Origin: Campylorhamphus procurvoides
Lineage: Eukaryota; Chordata; Aves; Passeriformes; Dendrocolaptidae
Direction of reading: 5' to 3'
DNA: 64,000 nucleotides
Assembly (NCBI GenBank): GCA_013396655.1
Contig: WBMV01001018.1
Span: 310,001-374,000 of the forward strand
Within the stretch, counting starts at the first letter, position 1, and the number at the start of each line of letters is the position of its first letter. Under the pieces are notes generated by a model that was not told the origin of the DNA, did not search any database, and worked only from the letters and a program-made list of their open reading frames with translations. Positions 26,001 to 39,724 of this stretch are shown piece after piece. Made by a program: the position numbers and the translations under genes.

Positions 26001-29000
26001 TGCTGACAGGCAGCTGAAGTGCTTTGGGGCTGTGCACATGGAGAGGAGCTGCAGAGCTGGAGACAGGTGGGATGGGTGAGCACACCCAGCCCCTGAGCAG
26101 GGGCTGCACGACAACTGGAGCTGTCAAACCACCTCAGGGGGTGAGCACTAACCCTGGGAGTGCTGAATTGGGAAGGGACACTCATCTACAGTGAATAGAT
26201 CTTAAAAAGGTTTGTGGCAGAAGACTAAAGGAATGACAAATGTAGGCAGGGAGCTGCTGTTGGCAGCAGAGCAGATGCTGAATCCGTTCCTGGACTTTGT
26301 GCTCATCAAAGGGCTCCAAAGGGATCAAGTTTGAGCTGGGAGTGCCCTCTGTGGATGTGAGAGTAGCTGATGGAGGCAGGGATTGGAAGGAGCTTGGAAA
26401 AACTATCTTTTCCTAAAGTTGAGTGAGCATTGTTGATAATGTGTGATAAATCACCAAATATCCATGAAGAGGGATGGTTGTTGTTCGCTTATTGTAAATA
26501 TCTTGCCATTCCTTTCCATAAGGCTTTAAAAGCTAAAATACCATGTGCTTTCAGTCTGTATAACTCCCTGAATATTTTAGGTAAAGAAAAAGAATCTTAA
26601 ATTTCTTATATGGTATTACTGTGGGGAGCACTGGCCACAAACAGTCTGTACTGAACAAAGTACCTGAAAATTATTATCAGGGCACTGAGTGCATGAATTC
26701 CAAAACTGAGTTGATATTTCTGCCTTTTTTTCCCCATCATCATATTGGGCAAAACTAACTTAGTGGAAAGTGTGACAAGACCTAGTTAAGATATTGATTT
26801 CTATTCTCATGTTCTTCATTTTAAAATGAATCTAAGGGCTTTGGGTTTTACAGGGAATAAATACAACAGTAGATATCTAAATGGTCATGAAAACTACATG
26901 AGATTTTTCACCATGGAGGCTTCAAAGCTAACCCAGATGGGATGCTTAAATAACCCTGCAAACCTCTGTTGGTTGGAGTTTGAAATGGGCTGATGGTTTT
27001 CTCTGCAATTCAGGGGCACCATGAAGTGATTGCTATTGGAAAGCACTTTAAGATGAGTAATGGTTCAAGATTTATTCTTTGTGTGCACAAATCAATCATG
27101 TGCACGTGTAGGTAATCATTAGTCTGGGCCTAAAGCTTTCAAAGGGGACGTAGGTGCAAGGCAGGTAATTTAGATGCAAGAACTTTGAATATATTGTTCA
27201 AGGAAAGCTTTAGGTGTTCATTATCTGAACAGCAATTTGTAGTAGTGCATTTAATTGGGCAGATGAACACTGAACGGGTAACCAAATTATGACAATGGAA
27301 TTTGAACAAAGTAAAATACAACTTTAATAGTTAAAAATAAATAAAAAACCCTACCACCAAAAACCAATCACACAAAAAGCCACGAGCCCCCATCCCATGA
27401 CCTTTAAAAACTATTTTTTTGCTTCTTGAAAGTATTTGCAGTGAATAAAAGTAGTCTTACAGATGTCAGAGTTCTTAGTTCTAAGCAAGTTGAAGTAAAA
27501 TGTCTCCAAGATCTAAAAAAAAAAAAAAAAAAAAAAGGCAAGTAATCAAAAATTACAACCCAAATATTTGCATTAAGCAGATCCAGGACACTTAAGAGAG
27601 ATTTTGGCAATAATTCCATGGGAAGGATGGAAGGCCTACTACAAAATCTGGGTCTTTCTGTCCCTGTATACACAAGTAATACCAAAGTATACAGCTTACC
27701 ATATTTCATCAGGGGTCCATTTCTCTTGCTCTGCATTTCGTAGCTGTGCTGCTCTCTCAAAACATTCTCTGTGATTTCTTGGAGTGGTTTCATTCTTGCC
27801 AGAGCACTTGAAACTTTTAAATGATACTTTGTGGAATGGGCTTCAGCGAGAAAAACAAATCTTTCCCTTGATTGTAACAGTGAACATTTTAGGGTCGGGG
27901 AAAATAAATCCCTGTGTTTCTAATGCATATTAATTTGGATGAGTGATCTCAGAATTTGAGTTCTCTTTCTGTGAAGGTTTTTGAAGCAGTTCTAAGATGG
28001 TTGAACAATGATTCCAACCACTAATTATAAATTTAGTCTCTATACAGTTTTCCAGATAAAGGGGAGGATCCTTCCATCCCCTTCTTTCTTTGGGAGATGA
28101 TGGTCAGAATAGCAAAAGGCCAACTCTGAATCCTGAGCTTTGCCATGAGGTCTCTTGCCCAGATGATTCCTCTAATATTTAATATTTATGTACATGCAGA
28201 ACACACTGTTTGTTTTCGTTTGTTTCTGAGTTTTACTTGGGTTTGTTTGTCTTGGCAAATGGCCTGTGGAGTCAGAGGGGAATGACCTGCCTGGGATTTA
28301 GCTGTGCAGCAGCACAGAACAAGGCATAGGAGTCACTGCCAGAGGTGGAAGTTCCAACTCTAATTGCGCTGAATTCAACCTTGCTCATCTCTTGGAGCTC
28401 AGCAGCATCTCCAGGTAGTGAGGATACTGCACATTGGTCCAGAGCCCCAACCCTTATTGATGCTGAGAATTCCCCCTGGCACTTTGTTATGCTGTGAATC
28501 ATCACTTTCAATAAGTTCTCCATCCCCATTACAGGGGGCACAATGTGAGAACGAGCCAGATGTTACTGCACTCAGAGCCTGCTGGGCAGGTCACACAGAA
28601 ACCACTCCCAACTGCACCGTGCTGGACAGCTTGGGAAACTGCTGGTCAGAGAGGAGGCATATTTGTGCAAGGAACACATGGCAAATTCAGGAAGCTGTAA
28701 AAAAAAATACTATAGTTTTGGTTCCTATATGGAGGGTTAAATGTGCATGAAAAGCCCTTTGCTCTGAGCATTCCCTTCTACCTGTTTCTCTGTGTGTAAC
28801 TTTGGTACACCAATGTTTTCCTTTATTTTTAGAGATATTAATCCCTTTTTAAGGGAAAACATGAAGTAGAGCAGGGCATTATAATCATCCCACGTGTCTC
28901 TAAAATGCTATAAACAGTTTGCCTTTCATTTGAGTTTTCAAAAGCCTTTTTCTCCCCCCACTCAGTCCAATCTTTAATAACAGGGTTTTTTGTCAAATCA

Positions 29001-32000
29001 ATCAAATCAGACACACAGGATGAAACAAGTCATTGGCAACAACCCAGAATTATAGACCAGCTTGTTCTAGCAAGGAAATAATAATTATCAGCTCAGGAAA
29101 ACTGCACGTGAGCCCCTGACTGCCTGAGCTGAATCTCTTACTTGTTAACGGGTTTAAACGCATATATAGGAAATAGGTGGTGGCAGTGACAGCTACTGGA
29201 CCAGGTGACTGGTGAGGGACAGGCAGGGATGCTCTGGTATGGCTGGGAATGTCCTTCTGAAATATCCATGAAGTTCAGGACCTTGGAATGCCAGGGAGGA
29301 TAAACGTGCACACACAGGAGGAACACCTTGCAGTTTAATTTGAGTGCTGTCTCAAAATATCCACACCCAAAAAGGAAGCCCATTTCTGGCTGTCTTTATG
29401 TGGACAGGGTAAATCTGACATCACAAAAATGTGCTGGTGTTAAAATGGGATGGCAGGCTCTGCAGGAACATTTGTGATCCGAACAGCTCAGGCTGGCTTG
29501 CCTGAAAGCATTCCTAGGAGAAAGCCATGCCATAATAGCAACCACATTGGAGGGGAATTTCAGTGGCCTAAAGCATGACTTTGAAATTAGCATGTGTTTG
29601 GCACATAGTTTAGGAGCTGATGTTAGTTGGACACTGGAAAAGTGACATGGGAGGGATAAGTAAAGATAATAGTGAGTTTTAATAATGAGAGTCAATACCA
29701 TAACAATGAAAATTAACAGGCAGAGTTCTTGGCCTTTACACTTGGGCATTAATGATTCATGTCCTGAGGAAAAGGCTTAAGGTGTGAGTAACCAGTGATG
29801 TCAATCAGAAATGCAGTCAAGATGTTTGACTGTATTCCAGCTGAGGCTGTCTTCTTCTGATAAAAGAAAAAACCCAAACCAACACCCTCTTCTGCCTGAT
29901 GAGTTGGCCTTTCCCCCTGCATGTTTATTGTGCCTGATTACACTGAAGAGATTTCCAATCCAAAATTCTGAGGTGAACAGTTTAGGTGTCCAACTGAAAC
30001 TCCAAAGCCTTTGCTTGGCATTTGCCAAATCTGTCTCCTGGCTGGTTTGGGTTCTAGAGATGCTACTTCAGTAATTAGCTTGTTAGAAAAATTCCCACTA
30101 ACCATATAAAATTGTATTTGGTGCACTTGAACCCATTCCAGATGAATTCTGTCCTAATTCCTAATTACTTCTTACATTTTGGCACAATGAAGCTGTTTTA
30201 CAACAGGAAAATGGTGGAGAAATCTGCATCAGAAATGGATTAGCAATGAGCAGGAATCCAGGCTTCCTACAGCGTGTAGTTCCTCTTAATATCTAGTAAC
30301 AGAATAACTCTATTGCTTCTCTTTTGTGGTCATACACTTTGGATGTTGACCCAGATGAAAAGCTAACTTGTTCTTGTTCTTGCAAATCTTCAGCTGTTTA
30401 ATGCTTGTTTAGTCACTTGCCTTGATTAGTGTCCTGTTCCCTCCCCTTCACAGTGAAATGCCAAGCCCAAGTGGCCCAGCTGGTATTTTGTACCCACCTC
30501 CTGGTGCAGGATAAAGGCAAAGCTGTGGTGGCACAACCAAGGCCAAGCTGGGAGCTGTGCACTGTCCCAGCCTGGCTGTTGGTGAGCCCTGAAACCCCAA
30601 ACAGCTGGGGATGGCATGGGAGGCACAGATCCTGCCAAGTGGGACCAAAACTGCCACTGGCCAAGAGAAAATTGGAGAGAAGGGGAGTTAAAAATCAGCC
30701 TGGCAATGCAAGTCAAAGCAGTGGTTGGAAGGTGTCAATATTTGTTTGAGCCTGACAGTGGTTGTGGAGGGAAAAGGCTGTTGCCAGACATTTGGCAGTT
30801 GTTTTGAAACTTAGAATTCAATGCTTGATTGACCTGCATAAGATAAACAGGTGGGTTTCTTTGGTTTTTTTATTATTATTTTTTATTATGAGAACCATTG
30901 AATGGTCAACTCATTCCATAATACCAGGGTTACCCTCAGTCCAGGTTTTGTCTCCCATCTTCAGCAAACTAAACCAGTTGTACCATGAATCCTGAAATAA
31001 CTGGTGGATTCCTTGGCTTACTCAGACACAAACCCCAACCCATGCAAGTCTATAGTGTATATATAATCTATGTGTAATTTTAAGGCATTCCTCAAGCTTG
31101 GAAATCATCCTGGCTGTGAAACCAGGTTTTAGAGTCACTGTAGGTTGAATTGGTATTTTGGCCTTCAGTGACAATTTTTTCAGTAATAATGTAAAGAGTA
31201 AAAGGTTAATTGCATAGGGCTTTTTCTGGTGATTTGTATTCTGTTGGTGAGGAGGGTTGTCAAGGGATGATCATCATACAATGGTTCAGTACCTCTTGAA
31301 GAGAAAAAGATAGAAAAATATCAAGTGATGGAATCCTGAGAGTTCACATATAGAGTTATAAAATTTCAGGATTTCTCTCCTATTTCTTCCACAGTGGCAG
31401 TGAAAGATGTCATAAGATGTGTTTGAAATCAGACCTATTAGAGATGTTGGAGTTCTCTGAAAGCTGTTTCAGGGGTAGGATCCTGGCCCCTGATGGGGAA
31501 GGTGTTGTATCCCCTGATGCTGCAGTTTGGAGGTTGATTGTAGTGCTCCAGCATTGCCTTAATTTGCACCAGTGAACCAATAATCGTCATTTCTTGCAGT
31601 GCAAGGCCCTTGCTGGGCTGGGAGATTTGGATTCCTGGCCTTGTTACTTCACTGTAGTTTCTTTCCCCCCATCCTAGTCTGTACTTTAATTTGTTTCAAG
31701 GGCGAGAAGTGTGTCCTAGTCACCCAGAACTGCTTTTGTGGGCCATAACTGGGAGCTTCTCACCCCAAAATGCTCGGGCCGTGTTTTCACTTTGGGTCTT
31801 CCTCCAAGCCTCAGTGTGTCTGACAGGATCGTGGGTCTCTTTTAACCTAGTTTTAATAACAAGGTGCATTGCAACTGTGGCCACCAGAAAGAGAAGTTCT
31901 ATTCCCTAAATTTGTTCTTTTGTTTCCATATGTTTGCTTGGTAAAGGAAACAGTTTTGCTTTAAAAACAATGTTTCTAGACAATTTCAAGCGACTTCTCT

Positions 32001-33017
32001 TGAGAAAAGGCAACCATAAGCACAAGGCAGTTTGTTTTTTCTGGGTCAAGCACATTATGTGCCAATCTTTTTAACACCAGGGATGTTGTCAACATTTGAG
32101 GCTTTCATTGTTACTTCTAAAATGGTTTAACTTTCTTAACATTTCAAAACGACCGAGATCAGTCTTTTTGTATCTCAAAGTGGAAAGGAGTTGAATTAAC
32201 ACATTTAAGTCTTTTGTGTCCATTGACTTCATTAAGTTAATAGCATTTGGCTTTCTAATTAGAAACCCTATTGGATCCAGGCTGCTCTCCTTCCAATGGG
32301 TTTAATAATCTTCTACAGGAAGTGAATGATGGATCTTGAGAACTTCAATTCCAGTACCTTGGAATAATCAATACAAAGTTTTGCAGTTTTCTTTCCAAGT
32401 GTTGGCTTGGAAGAAACCACGTGAGAAAATCTGTGCAACCTAGAAATGGGACAAACCCTTCTTGCTCTGCCCACTGGATTGTCCTGATGCTTAGGGGTTC
32501 ATTGGAAAATCCTTTACTTTTTTCCGCCTCTGGAGGATGGGAATGTGGGATTAGAAAGCCCAAACAAGAAAACAATGAGCAAAATATCTGAACTAGATAT
32601 GCAAAGCTTTGAAGTGGAAAATTCAATAAATCACTTTCAGATCTTCCTTTCTTTGGCTTTCCATCCCTTTCATAAAGTGTGTGGAGCAGATAGTGAAGAG
32701 CACCACTAAAAGTACAATTGTACAGCTGTCCAGATCAATGTACATACATATGCAAGCACTTACAGGGAAAAGTTGGAATTTTCTCTAGTACTTTGCTTTC
32801 AATTACCATATCTATTAAATACATCCATAAGGGAAAAAATTTCTACTGTCAGAGACCACAAAATGTTCACATTAATAAAACATTGCATATTTACAAAATA
32901 CTTCTAGTTCTTTATATTTAGTGTAGGCTTTAACTTAGACAGAAAAATAATACTTGAAACATGCTTTGTCGAGCTCAGACTGCTGTCTGACTCTGTGTGC
33001 ATTATAAATCTTTATAA
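23067..33017. other. Intergenic DNA, no supported gene
   Basis: Apart from the poly-A tract at 27.5 kb there is nothing I can name. Parts at 25.8-26.2 kb and 30.4-30.8 kb are richer in G+C and carry several overlapping short frames. None resembles a known protein or shows consistent exon structure. Confidence 0.55.
27515..27536. repeat. Poly-A tract (22 A)
   Basis: An uninterrupted run of 22 A residues follows CAAGATCT. No retroposon body could be recognised in front of it and no target-site duplication was seen, so it is called a mononucleotide microsatellite. Its length is prone to sequencing error. Confidence 0.9.
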
Positions 33018-33126
33018 ACTAGTAAATGGAGGCCAGGAGGCTGACTTGCCAAGGTCATAGCCCCTAAGTAACACAAAAACAAAATCCAGGTTTTCTGGTT
33101 CCTGCTTTAAGCACTCGATATTTCCT
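33018..33126 (-). repeat. MIR-like ancient SINE relic
   Basis: Read on the + strand, the order ACTAGTAAATGGAGGCC, GACTTGCCAAGGTCATAG, CCTAAGTAACA, AATCCAGGTTTTCTGGTTCC and AAGCACTCG follows the antisense of a MIR or related core-SINE. That consensus has ACTTGCCCAAGGTCACACAG, AGTAAGTGGCAGAG, then ATTCGAACCCAGG. MIR-type elements are early amniote insertions, so this copy is very old. It lies at the edge of the AT-rich, CNE-like 33.4-35.6 kb region. The match was judged by eye against a remembered consensus. Confidence 0.55.
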
Positions 33127-35560
33127 TTCTGTACTCAAAAGAATGTTTTAATGTGAGTGTGTTGGTGGAACAGGGATTTAGCTGTCTAAGCTTTGTGCTG
33201 AACATACTTTTAAACTTCTGAAGATATTGAAAACTTTTCAATGTCAGGGCTAGGGAGCCACTATATTATGAATAGATGAAGGACCTCTGATGCCAGCACG
33301 TGCTAAATGACATTTTAACTTCTAGTGCTGCATCTTTGAAGCAAAAACTTTGGGAAGCCATTTATTCTTCAAAACCAGACAGTTCCTGACACATTGAGAA
33401 CTGTGAACCATCCACAGGTGAGGTAATGGAATTGCTCACTGGAGTTGTGGCAATGGCATGGCTTATTGTATATGTAAGTGCTAATAATATTCAATCAATA
33501 CAGAAGCGATTAATAACAGCTTTGAAGGCTTTATTTTCCCTAAAGCTGCCAAGACACTTAAATTAACTGTGTCCTCCAAGACATTGTAAGGTAATAAATA
33601 CTTTTTCCATGTGAAAAGGCCTTATTTAGGGAAATAGGTACTTAGCCCCATCCTTCTGATTTGGGTTTCAAACTGAGGAACTAATTAAATATTGATAACT
33701 TTAAATATTTAGGTTATGAAGCTGATATTCTCTGTCTAAAGCACTGCTTTGTCTCAAAGTGTTGAGGCTTCAGCTCTTGTCCAAGAGCAGTATTGACTTC
33801 TGGTCCTACTGCTTTGGCATGTAATGCACTTCAGTGCTTGAAGCCTGTATTTGAATTTGTACCTGTGATTGTGCCATTTCAATTGATTGGGGGGTTTAAC
33901 AACTGCTGGTGTAGACAGCTATGAATAATGAATTATTATGCATGGAATTAAACAACAAAAAAACCCCTAAATGTCATCTGATGCAGACTGCCTCATAATT
34001 GCTTGATGTCAGTCTCAAGCTGAAAGAAAACAAACTCAAGCTGAGGAAATACTGTTTCATATAGCAGCGAAGGTCACAGAGTGTAAGTTTTGTCTCTCCA
34101 TCCATCCCCTCCTCTAACAATTGCCAAAAAGTAACATACTCAAACCTGAAAGGATGCCAGGCTGTGACTTCTTTAGACTTTTATGTATTCCATAAGTATT
34201 AAAATTATTTATATTTTCCAACGAATTCAGTACTTCCCTACACAAGTATTATATTCCCTGTACCCAGAATGAAATGTATTGAGTATTGCCTGCTATATGC
34301 AAGCCATGTTGTTATTGATTATAGATTTTAATTTAAGAACAAAATGCTCATCCATTAGGTAGTTATTGTGTGGTTAAAACACATAATAGCAGGCCTTGGT
34401 TTGCATTGTTTCTCTTTTTATTTCTCATTTACTTAAATGCTGAGTATGAAGCAGGAGAAGCTGTAGGAAGCTGTGTGTGTGAACTGAGAGGTGACAAGAG
34501 TCATTAATGCTCTAGAGCTGATGGAACACATGGCACAGGAGGTGGCAGAGGGGAATAGCATGGAAGGCTTTCTAGCTTGTTTCTGGGGGATACAAATCTA
34601 ATAGAGAAGAGCCTAATTTAATTTACTAAGCTTTTAGTGGAACTACTTTTTGTTTACTTCATAAGCTGTAATTTAAGATTCTTTGACACATTTAAGACAC
34701 TTTCAGCAGCAGGGAAGGTGCCTGGTCCCATCTCAGTGCTGGTCAATTAGCTTTCTGGTGCTTCCCAGTTTGACTTTGACTGCCTGAGCAATAACATATT
34801 AAGAACCAGGATAAAGGAGCAAGTGCATTCAATACCATCCATTATTAGAATTAAACTGGCGGAGTAAACCAATTCCAAATTTCAAGGACAACTAATTCCA
34901 TCTCATCTAAGCAAGAGAGGAAAGAAATTGTTTAAGCCTAATTTGTGATCTTCCACATAGTTACTATACATGGGAGTCTTGCTCTAACTGGAGGAAATCC
35001 CATTTACATTCTTTGCTGCTCAAAGTTCCTGCTTTTTTGTGTGTGTGCTGTGTGGTGATTCACTGTGCCAGGGGGACACAGTGCCACAGCCACTGTTCCA
35101 TGGAGTCACCTTTGGTACTACACAGTGGGGATGCACTGAGGAGTAAAGGTGTGCAGGTTGCTGCTATTCATGGCTTTAACCTGTTTGAGGCTCCTTTCCA
35201 TTGTTGGATATTTTAATCCATTTGATATTTCCCAGTAAGTAGTAGCCTTCAGTAGTGTTAGATGTGATGGCTGTTTCATTTTATAGCTGGACTATCTTAA
35301 AAGCAGCTTATGCTTATTGAAATAAGCTTAATATTTAAAAACAAAGGCACAGGTGAAAACATTGTTTGCTCAGCTTAACACATTTTTAACAAAGAAAACA
35401 AAGCAGTGTTTTCCTAGCTAACAAAAACAATTACCCTGAAAACATCTTTATAAAAGCTGTTATTCAGTCTTTAATTGACAATGAATTTTCCTTTGGAAAC
35501 AGGAGTAGGTAATACTGATATCTTTATAAAACCTGTGCCATTACACCTCTGAGGGCTCAG
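33127..35560. other. Intergenic AT-rich region with conserved-noncoding-like sequence
   Basis: This stretch is AT-rich, very CpG-poor, and contains almost no simple repeats and no recognised transposon after the MIR-like relic. It is rich in homeodomain-type TAAT/ATTA cores, for example around 33.47-33.60, 34.30-34.42 and 34.61-34.95 kb. That texture is typical of enhancer-bearing DNA around developmental genes. No coding frame of note. Confidence 0.4.
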
Positions 35561-35689
35561 ATAAACTGAGAGTGAACAACAGTGATTCAGCGTTCATTGC
35601 ATCGAATTTTCCCTCCGTGCTGCATCCCCCCGTTGGATACACGGGCTGTAGTTTTGTGCGTGCATTTTACCATCCCTTGGGCTCAAATG

Positions 35690-35900
35690 TCACCTTTCCA
35701 AACGCTCTGTGCGCAATAGATGGGGCTGACGGAGCTTCCCGAGGCAGCATCTGCGCGGGGACCACGAGAGGGCACCGCGACACCGGGCTGTGCGGGTGGC
35801 ACTGCGGTCCCCTCCGTGCCGGGGCGGGCAGGACCACCGAGAGCATCGCCACGGCCCCGAACCGCTCTGAGACAGCGTGCCAGGACTGACGTGTGTCAGA
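35690..35900. promoter_or_regulatory. Isolated small CpG-rich patch about 5 kb upstream of the SLIT3 start
   Basis: About 21 CpGs fall within roughly 180 bp (35701-35880), whereas the flanking kilobases have very few. This marks an unmethylated element such as an alternative promoter, an enhancer with CpG character or an insulator. A CTCF-like motif lies inside it. A 105-codon frame crosses the patch on the + strand (35572-35889), but it resembles nothing I know and has no convincing splice sites, so I do not call a gene. Confidence 0.55.
35762..35775 (+). promoter_or_regulatory. CTCF-like motif inside the upstream CpG patch
   Basis: CCACGAGAGGGCAC fits the vertebrate CTCF core CCASYAGRKGGCRS with a single substitution, G at the fifth position, where G also occurs in known site variants. 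The strongly conserved GGGC block is intact. Forward orientation, inside a CpG-rich island. Confidence 0.45.
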
Positions 35901-38900
35901 GCAAACCTATTTCTGGCATCTAATAAAAACTGGAGCTCCACTCCCTCAGCATCGCCAGGGTACCCGAGCGCAGCTTTCTGTCCTTTTTAGGGAATGCACG
36001 AGGGACTGGCTTTGCCTCGGTGTGTGTCTCTGCAACCCAGCTCATTGCATCAGTGGCTTTACATTGAGGAGGGGTTGAAGGGCACCCATCAGCCTGCTCG
36101 TGTGAGGGAGTGTACGGTGATGTGTCAGATGTGCTTGAGAGCTCCTCTCAGAGCTGCTCAGGGAGCCTTGTGACTTGTGATAAGGCTCCAGGCTTGATTC
36201 CTTTGAAGCGATCGAAATTAGTCATTTCCTCTCCACCCTCCTGGTTCCCGCCGGTGAGGGTGGAGGCTTTGCAGGTAGTTCTGCAGCACGGGTTTTAGGT
36301 GCTTGAACCAAAGTCTGGATATGTTTGGATTCCTTTAGTTGGTCTATTTTTTGCCCATGAATTTCCAAATTTCAAGACTTCATCCAGCTGACCAGTTCTC
36401 ATCAGGCCTCTAGATTGAAAAGTCTGAGCATTTGGGAGCCATCAGCTGAGCTGCACATGTGCAGGCCACATGGACACCACCCGTGCAGGGTGTCCTGTGC
36501 TCCTCAGACGTGTCACACTTCCTAAACCCAGCGTGTGCACATGCAGAACTGCCCGGGAAGTCCCTGACGAGGAACACGGTGACGTTATGGATGCCACACC
36601 ATGTCATTTATCTTGAAATTAACTGCAAACACTTGCGTATTTTGTGAAGAACGTGTTGGAAGTTCAGAACTGTCTATAAAAAGGGATTTTCTTGCACTTG
36701 GCTCTCTCCAGGCGGGTCTGGTTTAGCCCACCCTGCTCCCAGAGCTCAGCTCTCCTGGCCTGTGGGTGGTATTGAGGGGGCTGTGGCAAGGTGGAGGTGC
36801 TGGTGGAGTCTGGAAGGATGGTGGTGGTGGGTTCAAGAGAGAAGGCAGCTCCAGGAGGGTTTAGGAGACAGCACTGCTTGGATGGAGATACACTCAACAT
36901 GTGCTTAGTGAATGTTCTCCCAAGCTAAGAGGAACAAATAAAACTACTTTTTTTTCCTTACCTGAAAACAAAGATATTAAATAAAAATATAGTCAGTTTC
37001 CAAATTCATTCAAATATGTTCTGAGTAGTGAACTACTAATTTTCTAATAGAAACTATTATATTTCTTATTGCAGAAGCATCAGGCAAGATTTAAATCCCT
37101 GCTGAGCAGACAGCACACCTTTGATAGTAATCTTGTGTGTAAGGGGTTTTACATATATGGAAATGTTGTCAGTGTCCAATGCTTGAGGAAATAGTATAGA
37201 TAAAAGCTGTCCAGCTTTAGATGGCTCCTAAAAATAACTTGTCTAAGTGGGTATAAATAAAATTAAGAAACATTTTATATATTCAAATGATTTGATTCTC
37301 TGTAGTTTTGTGTAACACATCCTGTGCTGACCTCTGCCAGCTCCATCCAAAGAGATGAACAGAGAGTTGTTTGCAGCCTCTGGCAATGCAGGGAGCCAGA
37401 AGCCATAGGACATGTGTGAGGGAAAACCAGCAGAGTCAAGACTCTGCTTCACTGTGGTCTGTCTTGAGATGATGTGGCCATCTCCTTTTAAGAGCTATTT
37501 TAACTGGAAGGGAGTAAAACATGCCTCTTGGGTTTTTATAACAATTAAATATATTTCAAGGATAGGCTTGGCTCTGGGCTCGTCTGTTTTTCTGCCATTT
37601 GTTCTGGTTTGCTTGTCTTTTTTTCAGGGAAATGTTGTGAGGGATTAGCAGTGAAGTACAGAATGTGCTGACTGCCTCGGATGACAGTGTTGAATAGGTT
37701 TAAGGGTTTTTTTTTTTCAGCTTTTCTTAGAATTTGAAATTTATCACTGATAAACAGCTATAAAAAATACCATCAGCAACATTTCCATTACCTGTAATCA
37801 TATTTATTTAGTATCCAACTGCTTCTGTGCCTCCATCCTGAGGTGAGAGGTGTGCTCCTGTCCTTATGGCCACCTTTGTAGCTGGGAAGATGAGCTCTAG
37901 TAAACTAGACCAGGAAACAAGCCTTTCTTTGGAATGACGTTTCCTGGCTGCCAAGCCAAGTGAGGTTCCAACCAAAGTCTTTTCCCTGCCCTCCTGAGCT
38001 AAGGGCGTACACCAGCAGTGTGTGTGGAGGAGACTGCAGAGCTTTTGCAGTACTTTGTCTTCCTAAGCAGTGCCATTCCTGCCTTGCTGGCTCTGAACCA
38101 GCTGTTCCTTGTTCAAGAGCTGATCTCTTGTAGGCTAACACTTGATGGAGGGCACTTGCCTCGGAATAGATAGCACTGAGTGACAGTGACATGCCTGGAG
38201 CTGGCTGGGCTTTGGCCCTCTTGAGAGGGACATGGTTCAGGCTCCTCTGGTTATCACTGCAGCTTTGGGCATTGTGAGGCTGGAGAGGGTTTTGTTGTGG
38301 CTTGGCCCCCTACTTTGTGTGGTTATGCTGGTGATTAAAGTCCTCTTCCTTTTGCTCCAGGAAAGGAGTTATTTTGGGGATCCAGGCAGAATGGCACGCA
38401 CCTCCCTAAGTTTTTGGGTTCTGTGGGTTTGGGAGAGATGGAGGGATAGTGTTTTCTAATCTTTCCTGAAGCAGCATAAAGCAGCCACTCGAAGGGGTGA
38501 CAGCTGAGTCCCTCTGGGCATTTTCAAACCTGGTGTCACTTGCCACTGAGCCTTCTCATGTGGGTACTGCTACAAAAGGACCACTCCCCTGAGCTTTGAG
38601 TTTTCATGGAAGTGGTTCAACCTTGATCAAAATGGTTTCTGTGTACAAATGCAATTTTTCATGCATATAATTCACTACTAAATCACTTTCTTGCTTTTTC
38701 AAATGATGACCGGGAGAGGTGAAGGGTAACTTGTGGTCTTGTTTTTGTGCTCTTTGGCAAATTTCCCTTCAAAGGGCAATGCTCAAGTGTCAAGCCATCA
38801 CTTGTTAGAGAAGGCAGTGGATAAATAACTGCTTTGCTGGCTGTAAAGGAGGACACTCCACTGGTTTGGGCAAAGCCAGCTACCCAGGTGGGCAGGAATG

Positions 38901-39724
38901 CCTCAGGTAATTCCAAATTTCAGTAGTCCAAACAATGAAGAAAATGTTGCCAGAAATGAACAGTTATTTAGAATGTGTCACTGCAGACTGGAATGCTGTG
39001 TCCGTATCTTGTGGTGAACATCTTACACTGGTGTTTTTCCTAAAAGCTCAAACTCAAAGTACTAAATGTTTATGTTTGTAGGAAAACCCCTGAAAATCTG
39101 AGTCTTAATTTAAGTTAGCCTGGTCAGATCTTTTGAGAATTACGAGGGTTTTGTGCTCATGGTGGCCATGATTCATCCTTGTTGAAAACTTTTCCCTTCC
39201 TATGGGATCAGAGCCTGGACTCCTGTAGTCATGGACCACAAGTTTGTGATGTTGATAAAGCACAGATTATCTGTCTTCCCAAGTAAGTTAGGCATAAATA
39301 TATCTTTTGAACTCTTTTTAAGTGTGCAAAATAGGGACAAAGGTGTATTGTAACAGGCAGGGTTTTGTGATGTTCATACACCACCTTTATTTTGTGCCAG
39401 GGGATCACTGTATTTGGTGCACTACAGGAAGATCCTTCATACTAATGGGCTGAGACTTGTTTTAAAAAATGCTTTTTTGTGCTTCTCCCAAGACTTGCAA
39501 CTTTCCAAGTCGGATTTTTAGGGTGTGCTGCATTTTTTGGTCCACCTTAGGTAAGACGTTCTGAGCCTCAAACTGCACCAAATCAGGACGGGATTACCAT
39601 GCACAGCAGGCTGCTTTGTCTTAGTTAGAGAGAAATTTTGAGTTTTAGCTTAGAGCTGAACTTTAGTTCAGTAGGAAGTACAGCAGTGGCTGCAGCAGGG
39701 GGCAGGAACTGGTCAGGCTGGGGC
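35901..39724. other. SLIT3 upstream flank, no supported gene
   Basis: Mixed composition between the small CpG patch and the promoter minisatellite. There are scattered CpGs around 36.0-36.6 kb, then ordinary CpG-poor DNA. Frames do not exceed 95 codons and none is recognised. There is no recognisable repeat. Confidence 0.5.

Noticed and set aside
27404..27793. 129-codon minus-strand frame
   Set aside because: Runs through the 22-A tract, giving a poly-Phe stretch; compositional artefact.
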